Below are positions 28,188 to 37,592 of a stretch of 64,000 nt of DNA, one piece after another. Under the pieces are notes generated by a model. The model was given only the letters and a program-made list of their open reading frames with translations, ran no database searches and was not told the origin of the DNA. The DNA is taken from positions 186,001 through 250,000 of the forward strand of contig NZ_NPMN01000001.1 of the NCBI RefSeq assembly GCF_002266425.1, given 5' to 3'. Position numbers and translations under genes: made by a program. This stretch comes from Tissierella sp. P1. GTDB lineage: Bacteria; Bacillota; Clostridia; Tissierellales; Tissierellaceae. How positions within the stretch are numbered: position 1 is the first letter of the stretch; the number at the start of each line of letters is the position of its first letter.

Positions 28188-29591
28188 ATGACAATACGTG
28201 GATTTAAAAATCATCCATATATTCCAAACTCAGATTTGGAAGTTCAACAAGAAATGTTAGAAGAAATAGGGTTGAAATCTTTAGATGATTTACATGTTGA
28301 GATACCAGAAGAGTTAAAGCTAAAAAGACCTTTGAATTTGCCAAAACCTTTTGAATCGGAGTATGAATTAAAAAGAGCTATAGATAAGGTTTTAAAGAAA
28401 AATGTATCATCTAAGGAATATTTAAATTTTCTCGGAGCAGGATGCTGGCAACATTACGTACCAGCTGTATGTGATGAGGTAAATAGTAGGTCTGAGTTTT
28501 TAACTGCTTATGCTGGAGAACCCTACAACGATCATGGTAGATTTCAAGCATTATTTGAGTATGAATCTTTATTAGCTGAATTACTTGATATGGATGTGGT
28601 AAGTGTTCCCACATTTGACTGGCCGCAGGCAGCAGCCACATCTCTTAGAATGGCTTCAAGGATGACTAAAAGGTCTGAGGCCTTAGTAGTAGGAACTATA
28701 AGTGCTGATAGGTTAATGATAATAAAAAATTATTGTGATCCAGGAGTTAAAATTACTTTAATTGATTATGATAGAGAAACTGGAAAAATGGATTTATGGG
28801 ATTTGAAAAGAAAAATCTCTGATAATACTGCAGCGGTATACTTTGAAAATCCATCATATTTAGGCTTCATTGAAGATCAAGGAGCTGAAATTTCTAAAAT
28901 AGCTCATGAAGCTGGTGCAATATCAGTAGTTGGAGTTGATCCAAGTAGTTTAGGAGTCATAGCTCCACCATCATCCTATGGTGCGGATATTATATGCGGG
29001 GATCTTCAACCTTTAGGTATGCACATGAATTATGGCGGGGGACAATCAGGATTTATTTCTACTAGAGATGAAGAGGAATTTGTAATGGAATATCCATCTA
29101 GATTATTTGGTGTAGCCCCAACTGTGAAGGAAGGAGAATACGGATTTGGAGATATAGCCTATGATAGGACTTCATTTGGAAACCTCAGGGAGAAGGGTAA
29201 GGAATATGTAGGTACTCAAACAGCTTTACTTGGTATTACTGCTGGAGTTTACTTATCTTTAATGGGACCTAACGGAATGTTTGAGTTAGGACAAAATATT
29301 ATACAAAAGTCTTTATATGCTATTGAAGAATTATCTAAGATTAAGGGCGTTAAAGGCTCGAGATTTAATAATATTGGATTTAAAGAATTCATAGTTGATT
29401 TTAATGATACTGGTAAAACAATAAAGGAAATAAATAAGGAATTACTAAATGAAAGTATATTTGGTGGGAAGGACTTATCTGAGGAGTTCCCTGAATTAGG
29501 TCAATCAGCTTTATACTGTGTTACCGAAGTTCATTTAAAAGAAGATATAGATACTTTAGTAAATGCTATTAGAAAAATCGTAGAAGGATAA
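28188..29591 (+). CDS. Diverged glycine dehydrogenase subunit 1-like protein (GcvPA family)
   Basis: 467 aa. The fold and order of motifs are those of the N-terminal P-protein subunit (YIPNSDLEVQQEMLEEIGL, FLGAGCWQHYVPAV, RSEFLTAYAG, FEYESLLAELLDMDV). The usual TPYQPEISQG stretch is replaced by GEPYNDHGRF, and the YDG region by TFDWPQAAA, so it is not an ordinary glycine decarboxylase subunit. No gcvH or gcvT lies nearby. It probably pairs with the next gene as a PLP enzyme acting on another amino acid, or on glycine in an unusual setting. The reaction is not known to me. Confidence 0.75.
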   Translation: MTIRGFKNHPYIPNSDLEVQQEMLEEIGLKSLDDLHVEIPEELKLKRPLNLPKPFESEYELKRAIDKVLKKNVSSKEYLNFLGAGCWQHYVPAVCDEVNSRSEFLTAYAGEPYNDHGRFQALFEYESLLAELLDMDVVSVPTFDWPQAAATSLRMASRMTKRSEALVVGTISADRLMIIKNYCDPGVKITLIDYDRETGKMDLWDLKRKISDNTAAVYFENPSYLGFIEDQGAEISKIAHEAGAISVVGVDPSSLGVIAPPSSYGADIICGDLQPLGMHMNYGGGQSGFISTRDEEEFVMEYPSRLFGVAPTVKEGEYGFGDIAYDRTSFGNLREKGKEYVGTQTALLGITAGVYLSLMGPNGMFELGQNIIQKSLYAIEELSKIKGVKGSRFNNIGFKEFIVDFNDTGKTIKEINKELLNESIFGGKDLSEEFPELGQSALYCVTEVHLKEDIDTLVNAIRKIVEG

Positions 29592-29612
29592 TCTATAGAA
29601 AGGATTGATTAA

Positions 29613-31175
29613 ATGAAGCGAATAAATAGAAACTCTAAGGTTAGAGATTTTCACCAAGCAAGGTGGAATGAGCCCATAATATTTGAGCTAAGCCGTAGGG
29701 GTGAAAGGGGAGTCTTGGTTCCTAAGGCAGAAGAAGCTATAGTTAATCAAGTAGGAGATGGATTATCTAAATTACCCTTATCTATGAGAAGAAATGGTCT
29801 GCCTAATTTACCAGAAATAAACCAGAAAAGAGTTTTAATGCATTATTTAAGACTTTCTCAAGAAACTCTAGGTGGAGATATAAATGTGGAAATTGGTCAA
29901 GGAACTTGTACTGTAAAATATAATCCTAAGATCAATGATAAAATTGCCAATACTGAAAAGATGATAGATTTACATCCTCTACAGGATGAAAGTACAGTTC
30001 AAGGCATATTGGAAGTAATCTATAAAACAGATGTGATTATGAGAGAAATTTCAGGTATGGATTATTTCAGTTTCCAACCCGGTGGAGGTTCTCAGGCTAC
30101 TATGACTATGGCTTCTATTGTTAGAATGTACCATAGACTAAGAGGCGAAGAACATAAAAGGGATGAGATAATAACCACAGTGTATTCCCATCCTTCCGAT
30201 GCAGCAGCTCCAGCTTTAAAGGGATATAAGATAATCACAATTATGGCTGATGAGAACGGACATCCTGATTATGAAGCTTTTAAGGCGGCAGTTAGTGAGA
30301 GGACAGCTGCATTTGTTGTAGCTAATCCTGAAGATACTGGAATATTCAATCCAAGGGTAAAGGAATTCACAGATTTGGTAACTAAGGCTGGGGGATTAAA
30401 TTGTTATGATCAAGCCAATGCTAATGGACTTTTTGGTATAGCTAGAGCAAGGGAAGCAGGATTTCACATGTGCTATTTTAATCTCCATAAATCCTTCGGA
30501 ACACCTCATGGATGTGGAGGACCAGGTTCTGGAGCAATAGGGGTAATAAAAGAGCTAAGGGACCATCTGCCAAAGCCATTAATAGATTATGATGGAGAGA
30601 AATACTTTTTAGACTATAATTTAAAAAATAGCATTGGAAAAGTAAAAGCCTTCTATGGTACACCACAGGTTGTTCTTAAGGCATATGCTTGGATAATGAG
30701 TTTAGGAGCTGAAGGGCTTTATGAGGTTGCTAAAATAGCATCACTTAACAATGCTTATTTAATTAAAAAATTACTAAAACACAAAGGGATAACACTTCCT
30801 TATAGACTAGATACACAAAGAATAGAACAGACTAGATATACTATAGAGACGATAACCGAAGATACAGGAATTACTTCTGGAGATGTAGCTCGTAGAGTAA
30901 TGGATTTTGGGATGCATATCTGGTCAAGTCATCACCCATATTACATTCCTGAACCACTTACATTGGAACCAACAGAATCGCCTTCTAAGGAAGATTTAGA
31001 TGAGTATGCATCGACATTACACCATATATTCAATGAAGCTTATGAGAATCCAGAAACAATCCATGATGCTCCACATAATAGCACTATTCATCAAGTAGAT
31101 GAATCTAGCTTAGATGACCCAGAAAAATGGTGCCCAACTTGGAGAGTTTATCTTAGAAAGGCAAAAGCAAACTAA
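29613..31175 (+). CDS. Diverged glycine dehydrogenase subunit 2-like protein (GcvPB family, PLP-dependent)
   Basis: 520 aa, somewhat longer than typical GcvPB (about 480-490). The PLP-binding Lys is at residue 293 in NLHKSFGTPHGCGGPGSGAI, where canonical proteins read LHKTFSTPHGGGGPGAG. Also present are FQPGGGSQATMTMASIVRMY, where the canonical form has PxAGAxGE, and SHHPYYIPEPLTLEPTES, a strong family match. So the cofactor site is intact, but the substrate side has changed in step with the partner subunit. Third gene of the operon, 21 bases after its partner. Confidence 0.78.
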   Translation: MKRINRNSKVRDFHQARWNEPIIFELSRRGERGVLVPKAEEAIVNQVGDGLSKLPLSMRRNGLPNLPEINQKRVLMHYLRLSQETLGGDINVEIGQGTCTVKYNPKINDKIANTEKMIDLHPLQDESTVQGILEVIYKTDVIMREISGMDYFSFQPGGGSQATMTMASIVRMYHRLRGEEHKRDEIITTVYSHPSDAAAPALKGYKIITIMADENGHPDYEAFKAAVSERTAAFVVANPEDTGIFNPRVKEFTDLVTKAGGLNCYDQANANGLFGIARAREAGFHMCYFNLHKSFGTPHGCGGPGSGAIGVIKELRDHLPKPLIDYDGEKYFLDYNLKNSIGKVKAFYGTPQVVLKAYAWIMSLGAEGLYEVAKIASLNNAYLIKKLLKHKGITLPYRLDTQRIEQTRYTIETITEDTGITSGDVARRVMDFGMHIWSSHHPYYIPEPLTLEPTESPSKEDLDEYASTLHHIFNEAYENPETIHDAPHNSTIHQVDESSLDDPEKWCPTWRVYLRKAKAN

Positions 31176-31190
31176 ATTGGATGTGATAGT

Positions 31191-32309
31191 ATGAAAACCA
31201 TTGGTCTAATTATAAATCCAGTAGCTGGAATGGGTGGTAGAGTTGGACTAAAAGGGACGGATGGTAGAGAGATTTTAGATATGGCAATAGAGCTAGGGGC
31301 TGTGAAAGAAGCCCCTAGTAAGGCGGTTAAGGCTTTAGAAAAATTAGTGCCTATTAAAGAAGAATTATTAATCTTAACTTCTTCTTTTGATATGGGTGAG
31401 AACCAGTGTAAAGCCTTAGATTTTAATTACGAGATAGTTCATAAAACCAATAGTATAACTGATTTTTCAGATACCTTAAAGTCGGCTAAAATAATGGAAG
31501 AAAGGGGTGTTGAACTGATTATCTTTGTAGGTGGGGATGGTACTGCTAGGAATGTTTACGAGGCTGTAGAGGATAGAGTAACTGCATTAGGTATCCCAGC
31601 AGGAGTAAAGATTTACTCGCCTGTCTATGGGAATACACCAGAATTAGCAGGGAAATTAGCTTTGATGTATTTGAGTAATGGCAGCTTTCATACAAAAGAG
31701 GAAGAAGTTATTGATATAGACGAAGAATTATTTAGAAATAATCAAGTAAAAACACAACTCTTTGGATATTTGAAGGTGCCTTATAAAAAAGAATTATTGC
31801 AGAATAAAAAAGCGCCAACTCCTTTAGAGGAAGAAGTAAGTCAAAGGGTAATAGCATTAGATATTATAGATAATATGAAAAAGGAGATATATTATTTAAT
31901 AGGTCCAGGTACAACTACTAGAACTATTATGGATGAATTAAATTTACCTAATACTTTATTGGGAGTAGATATAATTAAGGATAAGACCATAATTAAACTA
32001 GATTGCAATGAAAGAGACATTTTAGATATCTTGGATGATAAAAAAGGAAAGCTAATCATCACTCCAACAGGTGGTCAAGGATACCTTTTGGGAAGAGGAA
32101 ATCAACAGATAAGTTATAGGGTACTAGAAAAGCTTGGAAAAGATAATATTTTAATAATATCTCCTAATTCTAAAATAGTAGATTTAAAAGGGAGGCCTCT
32201 TTTAATATATACAGGGGATGAAGTTACTGATAAGAATTTGGCAGGATATTATAGAATTAAAGTTGGATACGGAATGGACATCATATATAAGGTTTCAGGA
32301 GGATACTAA
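31191..32309 (+). CDS. ATP-NAD kinase family (AcoX-like) protein
   Basis: 372 aa. The N-terminal IGLIINPVAGMGGRVGLKGTDG and the core FVGGDGTARNVYEAV (GGDGT is the kinase signature) place it with the AcoX-type relatives of NAD kinase. The protein also has a long C-terminal domain with LIGPGTTTRTIMDELNLP and ITPTGGQGYLLGRGNQQIS. Such proteins often accompany amino acid or acetoin catabolic genes. Whether it makes NADP or acts on another substrate is open. Same operon as the SDR and P-protein-like subunits. Confidence 0.82.
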   Translation: MKTIGLIINPVAGMGGRVGLKGTDGREILDMAIELGAVKEAPSKAVKALEKLVPIKEELLILTSSFDMGENQCKALDFNYEIVHKTNSITDFSDTLKSAKIMEERGVELIIFVGGDGTARNVYEAVEDRVTALGIPAGVKIYSPVYGNTPELAGKLALMYLSNGSFHTKEEEVIDIDEELFRNNQVKTQLFGYLKVPYKKELLQNKKAPTPLEEEVSQRVIALDIIDNMKKEIYYLIGPGTTTRTIMDELNLPNTLLGVDIIKDKTIIKLDCNERDILDILDDKKGKLIITPTGGQGYLLGRGNQQISYRVLEKLGKDNILIISPNSKIVDLKGRPLLIYTGDEVTDKNLAGYYRIKVGYGMDIIYKVSGGY

Positions 32310-32396
32310 TGAAACCTTATTTTACAGCTAGAAATTTCAGAAGATTTGGAAAATTGGTCGTATATTAACAAGCTTAAATTATAAGGAGGTTATATA

Positions 32397-33854
32397 ATGG
32401 CAATTGTTAAATTAACACCTATATTTTTACTAGCTGGTTTAATGATATCGGGTATGGACTTGGTGATAGCAGCTCCATTAGCTACAATTTATGCTGGATT
32501 AATGGCTGGTTTTACTGAAAAACATAGATATGATGAAATAATGGAAAATGGTTTCAAGGCTGTAAAGGAAATGATTCTTGTATTCTTTATTCTAATGTTT
32601 GCATATGCAGTAGCAGAAACCTTTATGGCCACGGGAGTTGGAGCTTCTATTATAATAATTTCCCTGAAACTAGGAGTTACTGCCAAGACAGTTGCTGTAG
32701 TTGGATTTGCAGTTACATCACTATTGTCCATAGCTACGGGAACCTCTTGGGGGACCTTTGCATCTTGTGCTCCTGTATTTTTATGGCTTAATCATATAGT
32801 AGGAGGCAATATTTTACTTACAACGGCTGCCATAGCTGGAGGGTCATGTTTTGGAGATAATATTGGATTAATTTCAGATACTACAGTTGTTAGTTCAGGC
32901 TTGCAAAAAGTTACTGTAACGGATAGAGTCAGGCATCAAGGGGTTTGGTCAGGTTTGGTGCTATTGGTATCTGGAATAATAATATATTTAGTTAGTCTTT
33001 CAATGGGTTTACCTAATACAGTAGGTAGTGCAGCTGAAGCTATTAATTCCATACCAGCTGATGTATTTGAAAGACTGGCAGAAGTTAGACCTGCTGCAGT
33101 TACATTGTTAGAACAGGTAAAATCAGGAGTTCCTTATTACATGGTTATACCGATGTTTCTTGTAATAGCTATAGCATTTAAGGGTGTCCCTACAATGATC
33201 TGTCTAGGTATTGGAATTATCTCTGCACTGATTTTTGGATTAGCTGCCGGTACTGTACAATCTCTGAATAGTTTTTTAGAATTAGTTCAAGCTGGATTTG
33301 AATCTGCAGGTAGCTGGTCTGTAGTTATGATGCTTTGGATAGGTGCTTTTGGTGGTATTATGAGTAGTATTAAAGCATTTGAACCAATATCTAAATTTGT
33401 ACTTAAGATTTCTAAATCAGTTAAACAGCTAATGTTCTATAATGGTGTTCTTTGTCTAATTGGTAATGCTGCCTTAGCTGATGAAATGGCTCAAATAGTA
33501 ACAATAGGACCAATAATAAAGGAAATGACCGATGAAAATGTGGAAGCATCTGAGGAAGATATGTATAAACTTAGATTAAGAAATTCAGCATTTTCAGATG
33601 CAATGGGAGTATTTGGATCTCAGCTTATTCCTTGGCATTGCTATATGGGATTTTATGTAGCGATATGTATGGCAGTTTATCCTCTACACGAGTTTAATGC
33701 ATTAGACATTATTAAATATAATTATATGGCAATAGTAGCTGTGGCTTCAATGTTAATTCTTACATTGACAGGTTTTGATAGATTTATTCCACTATTCAAG
33801 TTGCCATCGGAACCACAAGTTAGCTTAAAGAAAGAGAAACAAGCAATATATTAG
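32397..33854 (+). CDS. NhaC-type Na+/H+ antiporter family transporter
   Basis: 485 aa with about 11-12 hydrophobic segments. Family features are ATGTSWGTFASCAPVFLWL, AGGSCFGDNIGLISDTTVVSS (the conserved FGDN...SDTT) and, near the C-terminus, DAMGVFGSQLIPWH. Members exchange sodium for protons, or a substrate for a product (as in malate/lactate antiporters). As the last gene of the sigma-54 operon it may import the amino acid or export its product. AAGGAGG precedes the ATG. Confidence 0.85.
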   Translation: MAIVKLTPIFLLAGLMISGMDLVIAAPLATIYAGLMAGFTEKHRYDEIMENGFKAVKEMILVFFILMFAYAVAETFMATGVGASIIIISLKLGVTAKTVAVVGFAVTSLLSIATGTSWGTFASCAPVFLWLNHIVGGNILLTTAAIAGGSCFGDNIGLISDTTVVSSGLQKVTVTDRVRHQGVWSGLVLLVSGIIIYLVSLSMGLPNTVGSAAEAINSIPADVFERLAEVRPAAVTLLEQVKSGVPYYMVIPMFLVIAIAFKGVPTMICLGIGIISALIFGLAAGTVQSLNSFLELVQAGFESAGSWSVVMMLWIGAFGGIMSSIKAFEPISKFVLKISKSVKQLMFYNGVLCLIGNAALADEMAQIVTIGPIIKEMTDENVEASEEDMYKLRLRNSAFSDAMGVFGSQLIPWHCYMGFYVAICMAVYPLHEFNALDIIKYNYMAIVAVASMLILTLTGFDRFIPLFKLPSEPQVSLKKEKQAIY

Positions 33855-33923
33855 AAAAATGAAATAGTTTATCTATTGGGTATATTCAATGGCTGGCTTA
33901 TGCTTGTATTGGTTATACTTAGA

Positions 33924-33954
33924 AGACCTCTGAAAATTATAATTTCAGAGGTCT
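33924..33954 (+). terminator. Terminator after the NhaC-like gene
   Basis: AGACCTCTGAAA (33924-33935) and TTTCAGAGGTCT (33943-33954) form a perfect 12-bp stem. The following tract is T-rich but interrupted. Confidence 0.7.
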
Positions 33955-33987
33955 ATATCTATTTATCAATGACATTTTAAAATTTTA

Positions 33988-34016
33988 TTGACAAAATAGA
34001 TATAGAGGCATATAAT
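33988..34016 (+). promoter_or_regulatory. Consensus sigma-A promoter of the copper operon
   Basis: TTGACA (33988-33993), 17 bases, TATAAT (34011-34016): a perfect match to both boxes. Such strength is expected when a repressor controls the operon. Confidence 0.9.
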
Positions 34017-34023
34017 ATAAGTA

Positions 34024-34046
34024 TACGCCCCCCAGGGGAGGGGGTA
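34024..34046. promoter_or_regulatory. CsoR operator
   Basis: TACGCCCCCC (34024-34033) and GGGGGTA (34040-34046) flank a short centre in a GC-rich pseudo-palindrome of the type bound by CsoR. It lies right after the -10 box and before copA, and csoR is in the same cluster, so copper-released repression is expected. Confidence 0.8.
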
Positions 34047-34067
34047 AAGAGGTTAAGGAGTGATATA

Positions 34068-36440
34068 ATGACAGCCAAAAAAATAAGTATAGATGTAGTA
34101 GGTATGACCTGTGCGGCTTGTTCTACTAGGGTAGAGAAGGCCCTATCAAAACGAGAGGGAGTAATTTCTGCCACAGTAAATCTACTGGCTAATAAAGCGG
34201 CTATTGAATTTGATACAGATAAGGTCAAGCCAGAGGATTTAATTAAAACTATAGAAAAAACAGGGTATGAAGTTCCCTTAGTTAAAAAAACTTTAATTGT
34301 AGAAGGTATGACTTGTGCAGCTTGTTCCACTAGGGTAGAAAAGGTATTAAATAAGCTAGAGGGAGTAGTTAAAGCTACTGTAAATTTATCTACTAATAAA
34401 GCCACAATAGAATATCCATCTGGTGTAATAGATGAAGATATTTTAATTAAAGCTGTAGAAAAAGCAGGATATAAGGCGGAGCTAGAGGTAGAAGGAGACT
34501 TAGATAGGGAAAAGGAGATGAGAGAAAAGGAAATCAAATCTCTTAAGACTTCCTTCATCTTTTCGGCAGCACTTAGCCTACCTTTATTTTCAGCCATGTT
34601 CTTTCATATGGCCGGAATCCATACTATTTTAACTGATGGATGGTTCCAATTAATTCTTGCAACCCCTGTGCAATTTCTCATAGGTTATAGGTTTTATAAA
34701 GGAGCGTATAATTCTTTAAGAGGTGGAGGAGCCAATATGGATGTTTTAGTATCCATGGGAACCTCGGCAGCCTATTTTTATAGTATATATAATCTTATAA
34801 TAGGAGTTAATGAATATTATTTTGAAGCTTCCGCAGTTATTATAACATTAATACTATTAGGTAAAACTTTTGAAGCGGTTGCAAAGGGAAAAACCTCAGA
34901 GGCAATAAAAAAATTAATGGGCCTGCAGCCTAAGACAGCAAGAATTATAAAAGATGGAGTAGAAATGGATATACCTATAGAAAAGGTAGAGATTGGAGAC
35001 ATTATAGTAGTTAGACCAGGAGAAAGAGTTCCAGTAGATGGAATTATTGTTGAAGGAAATTCAGCCGTAGACGAATCCATGATTACAGGGGAAAGTATTC
35101 CAATAGATAAAGCTATAGACGATGAAGTAATAGGAGCTACTATAAATAAATTTGGTACATTTAAGTTTAGAGCAACCAAGATAGGTAAGGATACGTTGTT
35201 GTCTCAAATAATTAAACTTGTTGAAGATGCTCAAGGTTCAAAGGCTCCGGTTCAAAGACTGGCAGATAAAATATCAGGTATATTTGTTCCAATAGTTGTA
35301 GTCATTGCTTTGGCAACGTTCTTAGGATTCTATCTTATAGGAGGAAATTTTAATATAGGACTTATAAACGCAGTTGCAGTTTTAGTTATAGCTTGCCCAT
35401 GTGCTTTAGGTTTAGCTACACCTACGGCTATTATGGTAGGAACAGGTAAGGGTGCTGAAAATGGGATACTGATTAAATCAGGAGAGCATCTAGAGAGAGC
35501 TCATAAAATGGATACAATAGTATTTGATAAAACGGGTACAATAACTAAAGGCGAGCCAGAGGTAACAGATATCATTTCTTTTAATGATGTAGATAGAGAT
35601 GAGATTCTCAGGATAGCCGCATCAGTAGAAAAAACTTCAGAACATCCTCTAGGGCAATCCATAGTAAAAAAGGGTGAAGAAGAGTTATTGAGATTATCAG
35701 AGCCTGAAAAATTTATGGCAGTTCCAGGTAAGGGACTTAGAGCTACCTTTGAAGGAAAAGAAGTTCTTGTTGGTAATAGAAGGCTAATGGTTGATAATAA
35801 TATTTCTATAACAAACGGAGAAGATACTCTATTAAAATTAGAAGAAGAAGGAAAAACTGCAATGTTATTATCTTTGGACAATAAATTATCTGGTATAATA
35901 GCAGTAGCAGACCAAATCAAGGAGACATCAAAGAAAGCTATAGAAGAGTTAAAATCTATGGGCTTAGATGTATATATGATAACAGGAGATAATGAGAGAA
36001 CAGCACAAGCTATAGCTAAGGAAGTAGGTATAACAAATGTATTGGCAGAAGTATTGCCAGAAAACAAAGCAGAGGTAGTAGAAGAAATTAAATCAAAAGG
36101 TAAACATGTAGGAATGGTTGGAGATGGAATCAATGATGCTCCGGCTTTAGCAGCAGCAGATGTAGGATTTGCAATAGGGACAGGAACAGATGTGGCTATG
36201 GAAGCAGCAGATATTACTTTGATGAGAGGAGATTTATCTGGAGTAGTCACAGCTATAAGACTTAGCCATAAAACTATGAGGACCATAAGGCAAAATTTAT
36301 TTTGGGCATTTTTCTATAATAGTTTAGGGATACCTTTTGCAGCATTAGGATTTCTAGATCCAATGATAGCAGGTGCAGCTATGGCATTTAGTTCAGTTTC
36401 TGTAGTTACAAACTCACTAAGACTTAAGAAGTTTAAATAA
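34068..36440 (+). CDS. copA: Copper-translocating P-type ATPase
   Basis: 790 aa. Two heavy-metal-associated domains at the N-terminus each carry GMTCAACS (Cys 15/18 and Cys 83/86). Eight membrane helices include the ion-path motif CPCALGLATPTA. The actuator motif TGES, the phosphorylation site DKTGT, the HP motif in SEHPLGQS and GDGINDAPALA are all present. It exports Cu(I) from the cytoplasm. GGAGTGAT precedes the ATG. Controlled by the CsoR operator just upstream. Confidence 0.96.
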   Translation: MTAKKISIDVVGMTCAACSTRVEKALSKREGVISATVNLLANKAAIEFDTDKVKPEDLIKTIEKTGYEVPLVKKTLIVEGMTCAACSTRVEKVLNKLEGVVKATVNLSTNKATIEYPSGVIDEDILIKAVEKAGYKAELEVEGDLDREKEMREKEIKSLKTSFIFSAALSLPLFSAMFFHMAGIHTILTDGWFQLILATPVQFLIGYRFYKGAYNSLRGGGANMDVLVSMGTSAAYFYSIYNLIIGVNEYYFEASAVIITLILLGKTFEAVAKGKTSEAIKKLMGLQPKTARIIKDGVEMDIPIEKVEIGDIIVVRPGERVPVDGIIVEGNSAVDESMITGESIPIDKAIDDEVIGATINKFGTFKFRATKIGKDTLLSQIIKLVEDAQGSKAPVQRLADKISGIFVPIVVVIALATFLGFYLIGGNFNIGLINAVAVLVIACPCALGLATPTAIMVGTGKGAENGILIKSGEHLERAHKMDTIVFDKTGTITKGEPEVTDIISFNDVDRDEILRIAASVEKTSEHPLGQSIVKKGEEELLRLSEPEKFMAVPGKGLRATFEGKEVLVGNRRLMVDNNISITNGEDTLLKLEEEGKTAMLLSLDNKLSGIIAVADQIKETSKKAIEELKSMGLDVYMITGDNERTAQAIAKEVGITNVLAEVLPENKAEVVEEIKSKGKHVGMVGDGINDAPALAAADVGFAIGTGTDVAMEAADITLMRGDLSGVVTAIRLSHKTMRTIRQNLFWAFFYNSLGIPFAALGFLDPMIAGAAMAFSSVSVVTNSLRLKKFK

Positions 36441-36555
36441 CAATTATTAGAGAACAAAGAACAATTAAAAGACAATAAGAAAGATTTCTAATTTTTAACT
36501 GTTGATTGATTAGGCATTGTTAATCGTTAATTGTTAATTGAAAATTGATTAAAAT
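36441..36555. repeat. AT-rich dispersed repeat between copA and copZ
   Basis: The left part has AACAAAGAACAATTAAAAG; the right part has TTAATCGTTAATTGTTAATTG, so the two ends are roughly inverted copies of one another. A close relative lies at 39363-39545. These TTAATTG-type units are common spacer elements in clostridial genomes and carry no coding capacity. Confidence 0.6.
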
Positions 36556-36569
36556 GGGAGGAAAGAAAG

Positions 36570-36776
36570 ATGAAAAAAACATTATTAGTAGAAGGTATGT
36601 CCTGTGGACATTGTGAAAGGGCAGTGAAAAATGCATTAGGAGAATTAGATGGAGTATCAAAGGTAGAGGTAGATCTTGTAACTAAAAAAGTAGAGGTTGA
36701 AGGAGAAGGTCTAAATGACATCCTCATAAAAGGAGCTATAGAGGATGCAGGATATGAGCTAATAGAAATAAGGTAG
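36570..36776 (+). CDS. copZ: Copper chaperone CopZ
   Basis: 68 aa single heavy-metal-associated domain with the copper site GMSCGHCERAV (Cys 11 and Cys 14). It delivers Cu(I) to CopA and to CsoR. The size and its place between copA and csoR are typical. GGGAGGAAAG precedes the ATG. Confidence 0.93.
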   Translation: MKKTLLVEGMSCGHCERAVKNALGELDGVSKVEVDLVTKKVEVEGEGLNDILIKGAIEDAGYELIEIR

Positions 36777-36790
36777 AAAGTAGTGATTCC

Positions 36791-37060
36791 ATGAGTGAAG
36801 GTAAAAAAAGAGCAGCAGCTAAGTTAAAGACTGCTAGAGGACAAATAGATGGCATAATAAAAATGCTAGAAGATGATAGGTACTGTGTAGATGTTTCTAC
36901 ACAGATCCTATCTGCTATCGGACTTCTGAAGAAAGCAAATATAGATATATTAAATGGACATATAAGGTCCTGTGTAGCAACTGCAATCTTAGAAGGTGAG
37001 GAACAAGGTGAAGAAAAGATAGAAGAAATAATAAATATTATAGATAAATATATAAAATAA
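36791..37060 (+). CDS. csoR: Copper-sensing repressor CsoR
   Basis: 89 aa all-helical protein of the CsoR/RcnR family. The copper ligands are present as Cys32, His57 and Cys61 (RYCVDV and GHIRSCV), which fits the C-H-C pattern of true CsoR. It should bind the operator at 34024-34046 and let go when Cu(I) binds. It lies 14 bases after copZ. Confidence 0.92.
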   Translation: MSEGKKRAAAKLKTARGQIDGIIKMLEDDRYCVDVSTQILSAIGLLKKANIDILNGHIRSCVATAILEGEEQGEEKIEEIINIIDKYIK

Positions 37061-37071
37061 ATAAAAGACAT

Positions 37072-37110
37072 AAAACAACCTGTATTTTGAGAAAAGATAC
37101 AGGTTGTTTT
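37072..37110 (+). terminator. Terminator of the copper operon
   Basis: AAAACAACCTGTAT (37072-37085) and ATACAGGTTGTTTT (37097-37110) form a perfect 14-bp stem ending in a T run. Confidence 0.88.
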
Positions 37111-37182
37111 ATAATGAATAGGAAAGTTGTATTTTTGTCTTTTTTGTTTTAGAAAATATTTGTTAAAATATAATAAAAGGTA

Positions 37183-37211
37183 TTGTACGTACATATACTT
37201 TGCCGTATAAT
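37183..37211 (+). promoter_or_regulatory. Promoter of the first Spo0E-like gene
   Basis: TTGTAC (37183-37188), 17 bases, TATAAT (37206-37211). The -35 region overlaps the palindrome GTACGTAC, a possible operator. Confidence 0.65.
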
Positions 37212-37244
37212 GTTAATAATATCAGTGCATATAGGAGGAAGAAA

Positions 37245-37394
37245 ATGAAAAGAAAAATAAATAAAATTAGGGAAAAATTATATAAAGAGATGCAGTCTAA
37301 AGAAATGGCACACGAAAATATAATCGAAATAAGCGAAGAATTAGATCAACTTATTATTAAATATTATAAGGAAGAGACAGAATCACAAGAATAA
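37245..37394 (+). CDS. Spo0E-like aspartyl-phosphate phosphatase
   Basis: 49 aa from the ATG at 37245, which follows AGGAGGAAG. It is a two-helix protein with the family signature SEELDQLIIKYY (pattern SxxLDxLIxxY). Spo0E-type proteins remove phosphate from Spo0A and so delay sporulation. A second member lies at 38143, on the other side of an XRE regulator. An upstream in-frame ATG at 37200 precedes the -10 box and is not used. Confidence 0.82.
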   Translation: MKRKINKIREKLYKEMQSKEMAHENIIEISEELDQLIIKYYKEETESQE

Positions 37395-37592
37395 GAAAAT
37401 TATCATATAAATTAAGAAAAATATTGATTTTTCCCTAAAAAAGATTCTAGTTAACTCAAAGGCCAAAGAAGATTGAAATATTCAAACTAATGTTGTATGT
37501 ATTTATGAATTTTAATAATAACTATTAATTTCATAGTGTAAACAAATAAAAGAGATATTATAATCTCTTATTTTTGTTTAACATTTTGATAG

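Noticed and set aside
28188-31175. Ordinary glycine cleavage system
   Set aside because: There is no gcvT or gcvH, and key substrate-side motifs of subunit 1 are replaced.
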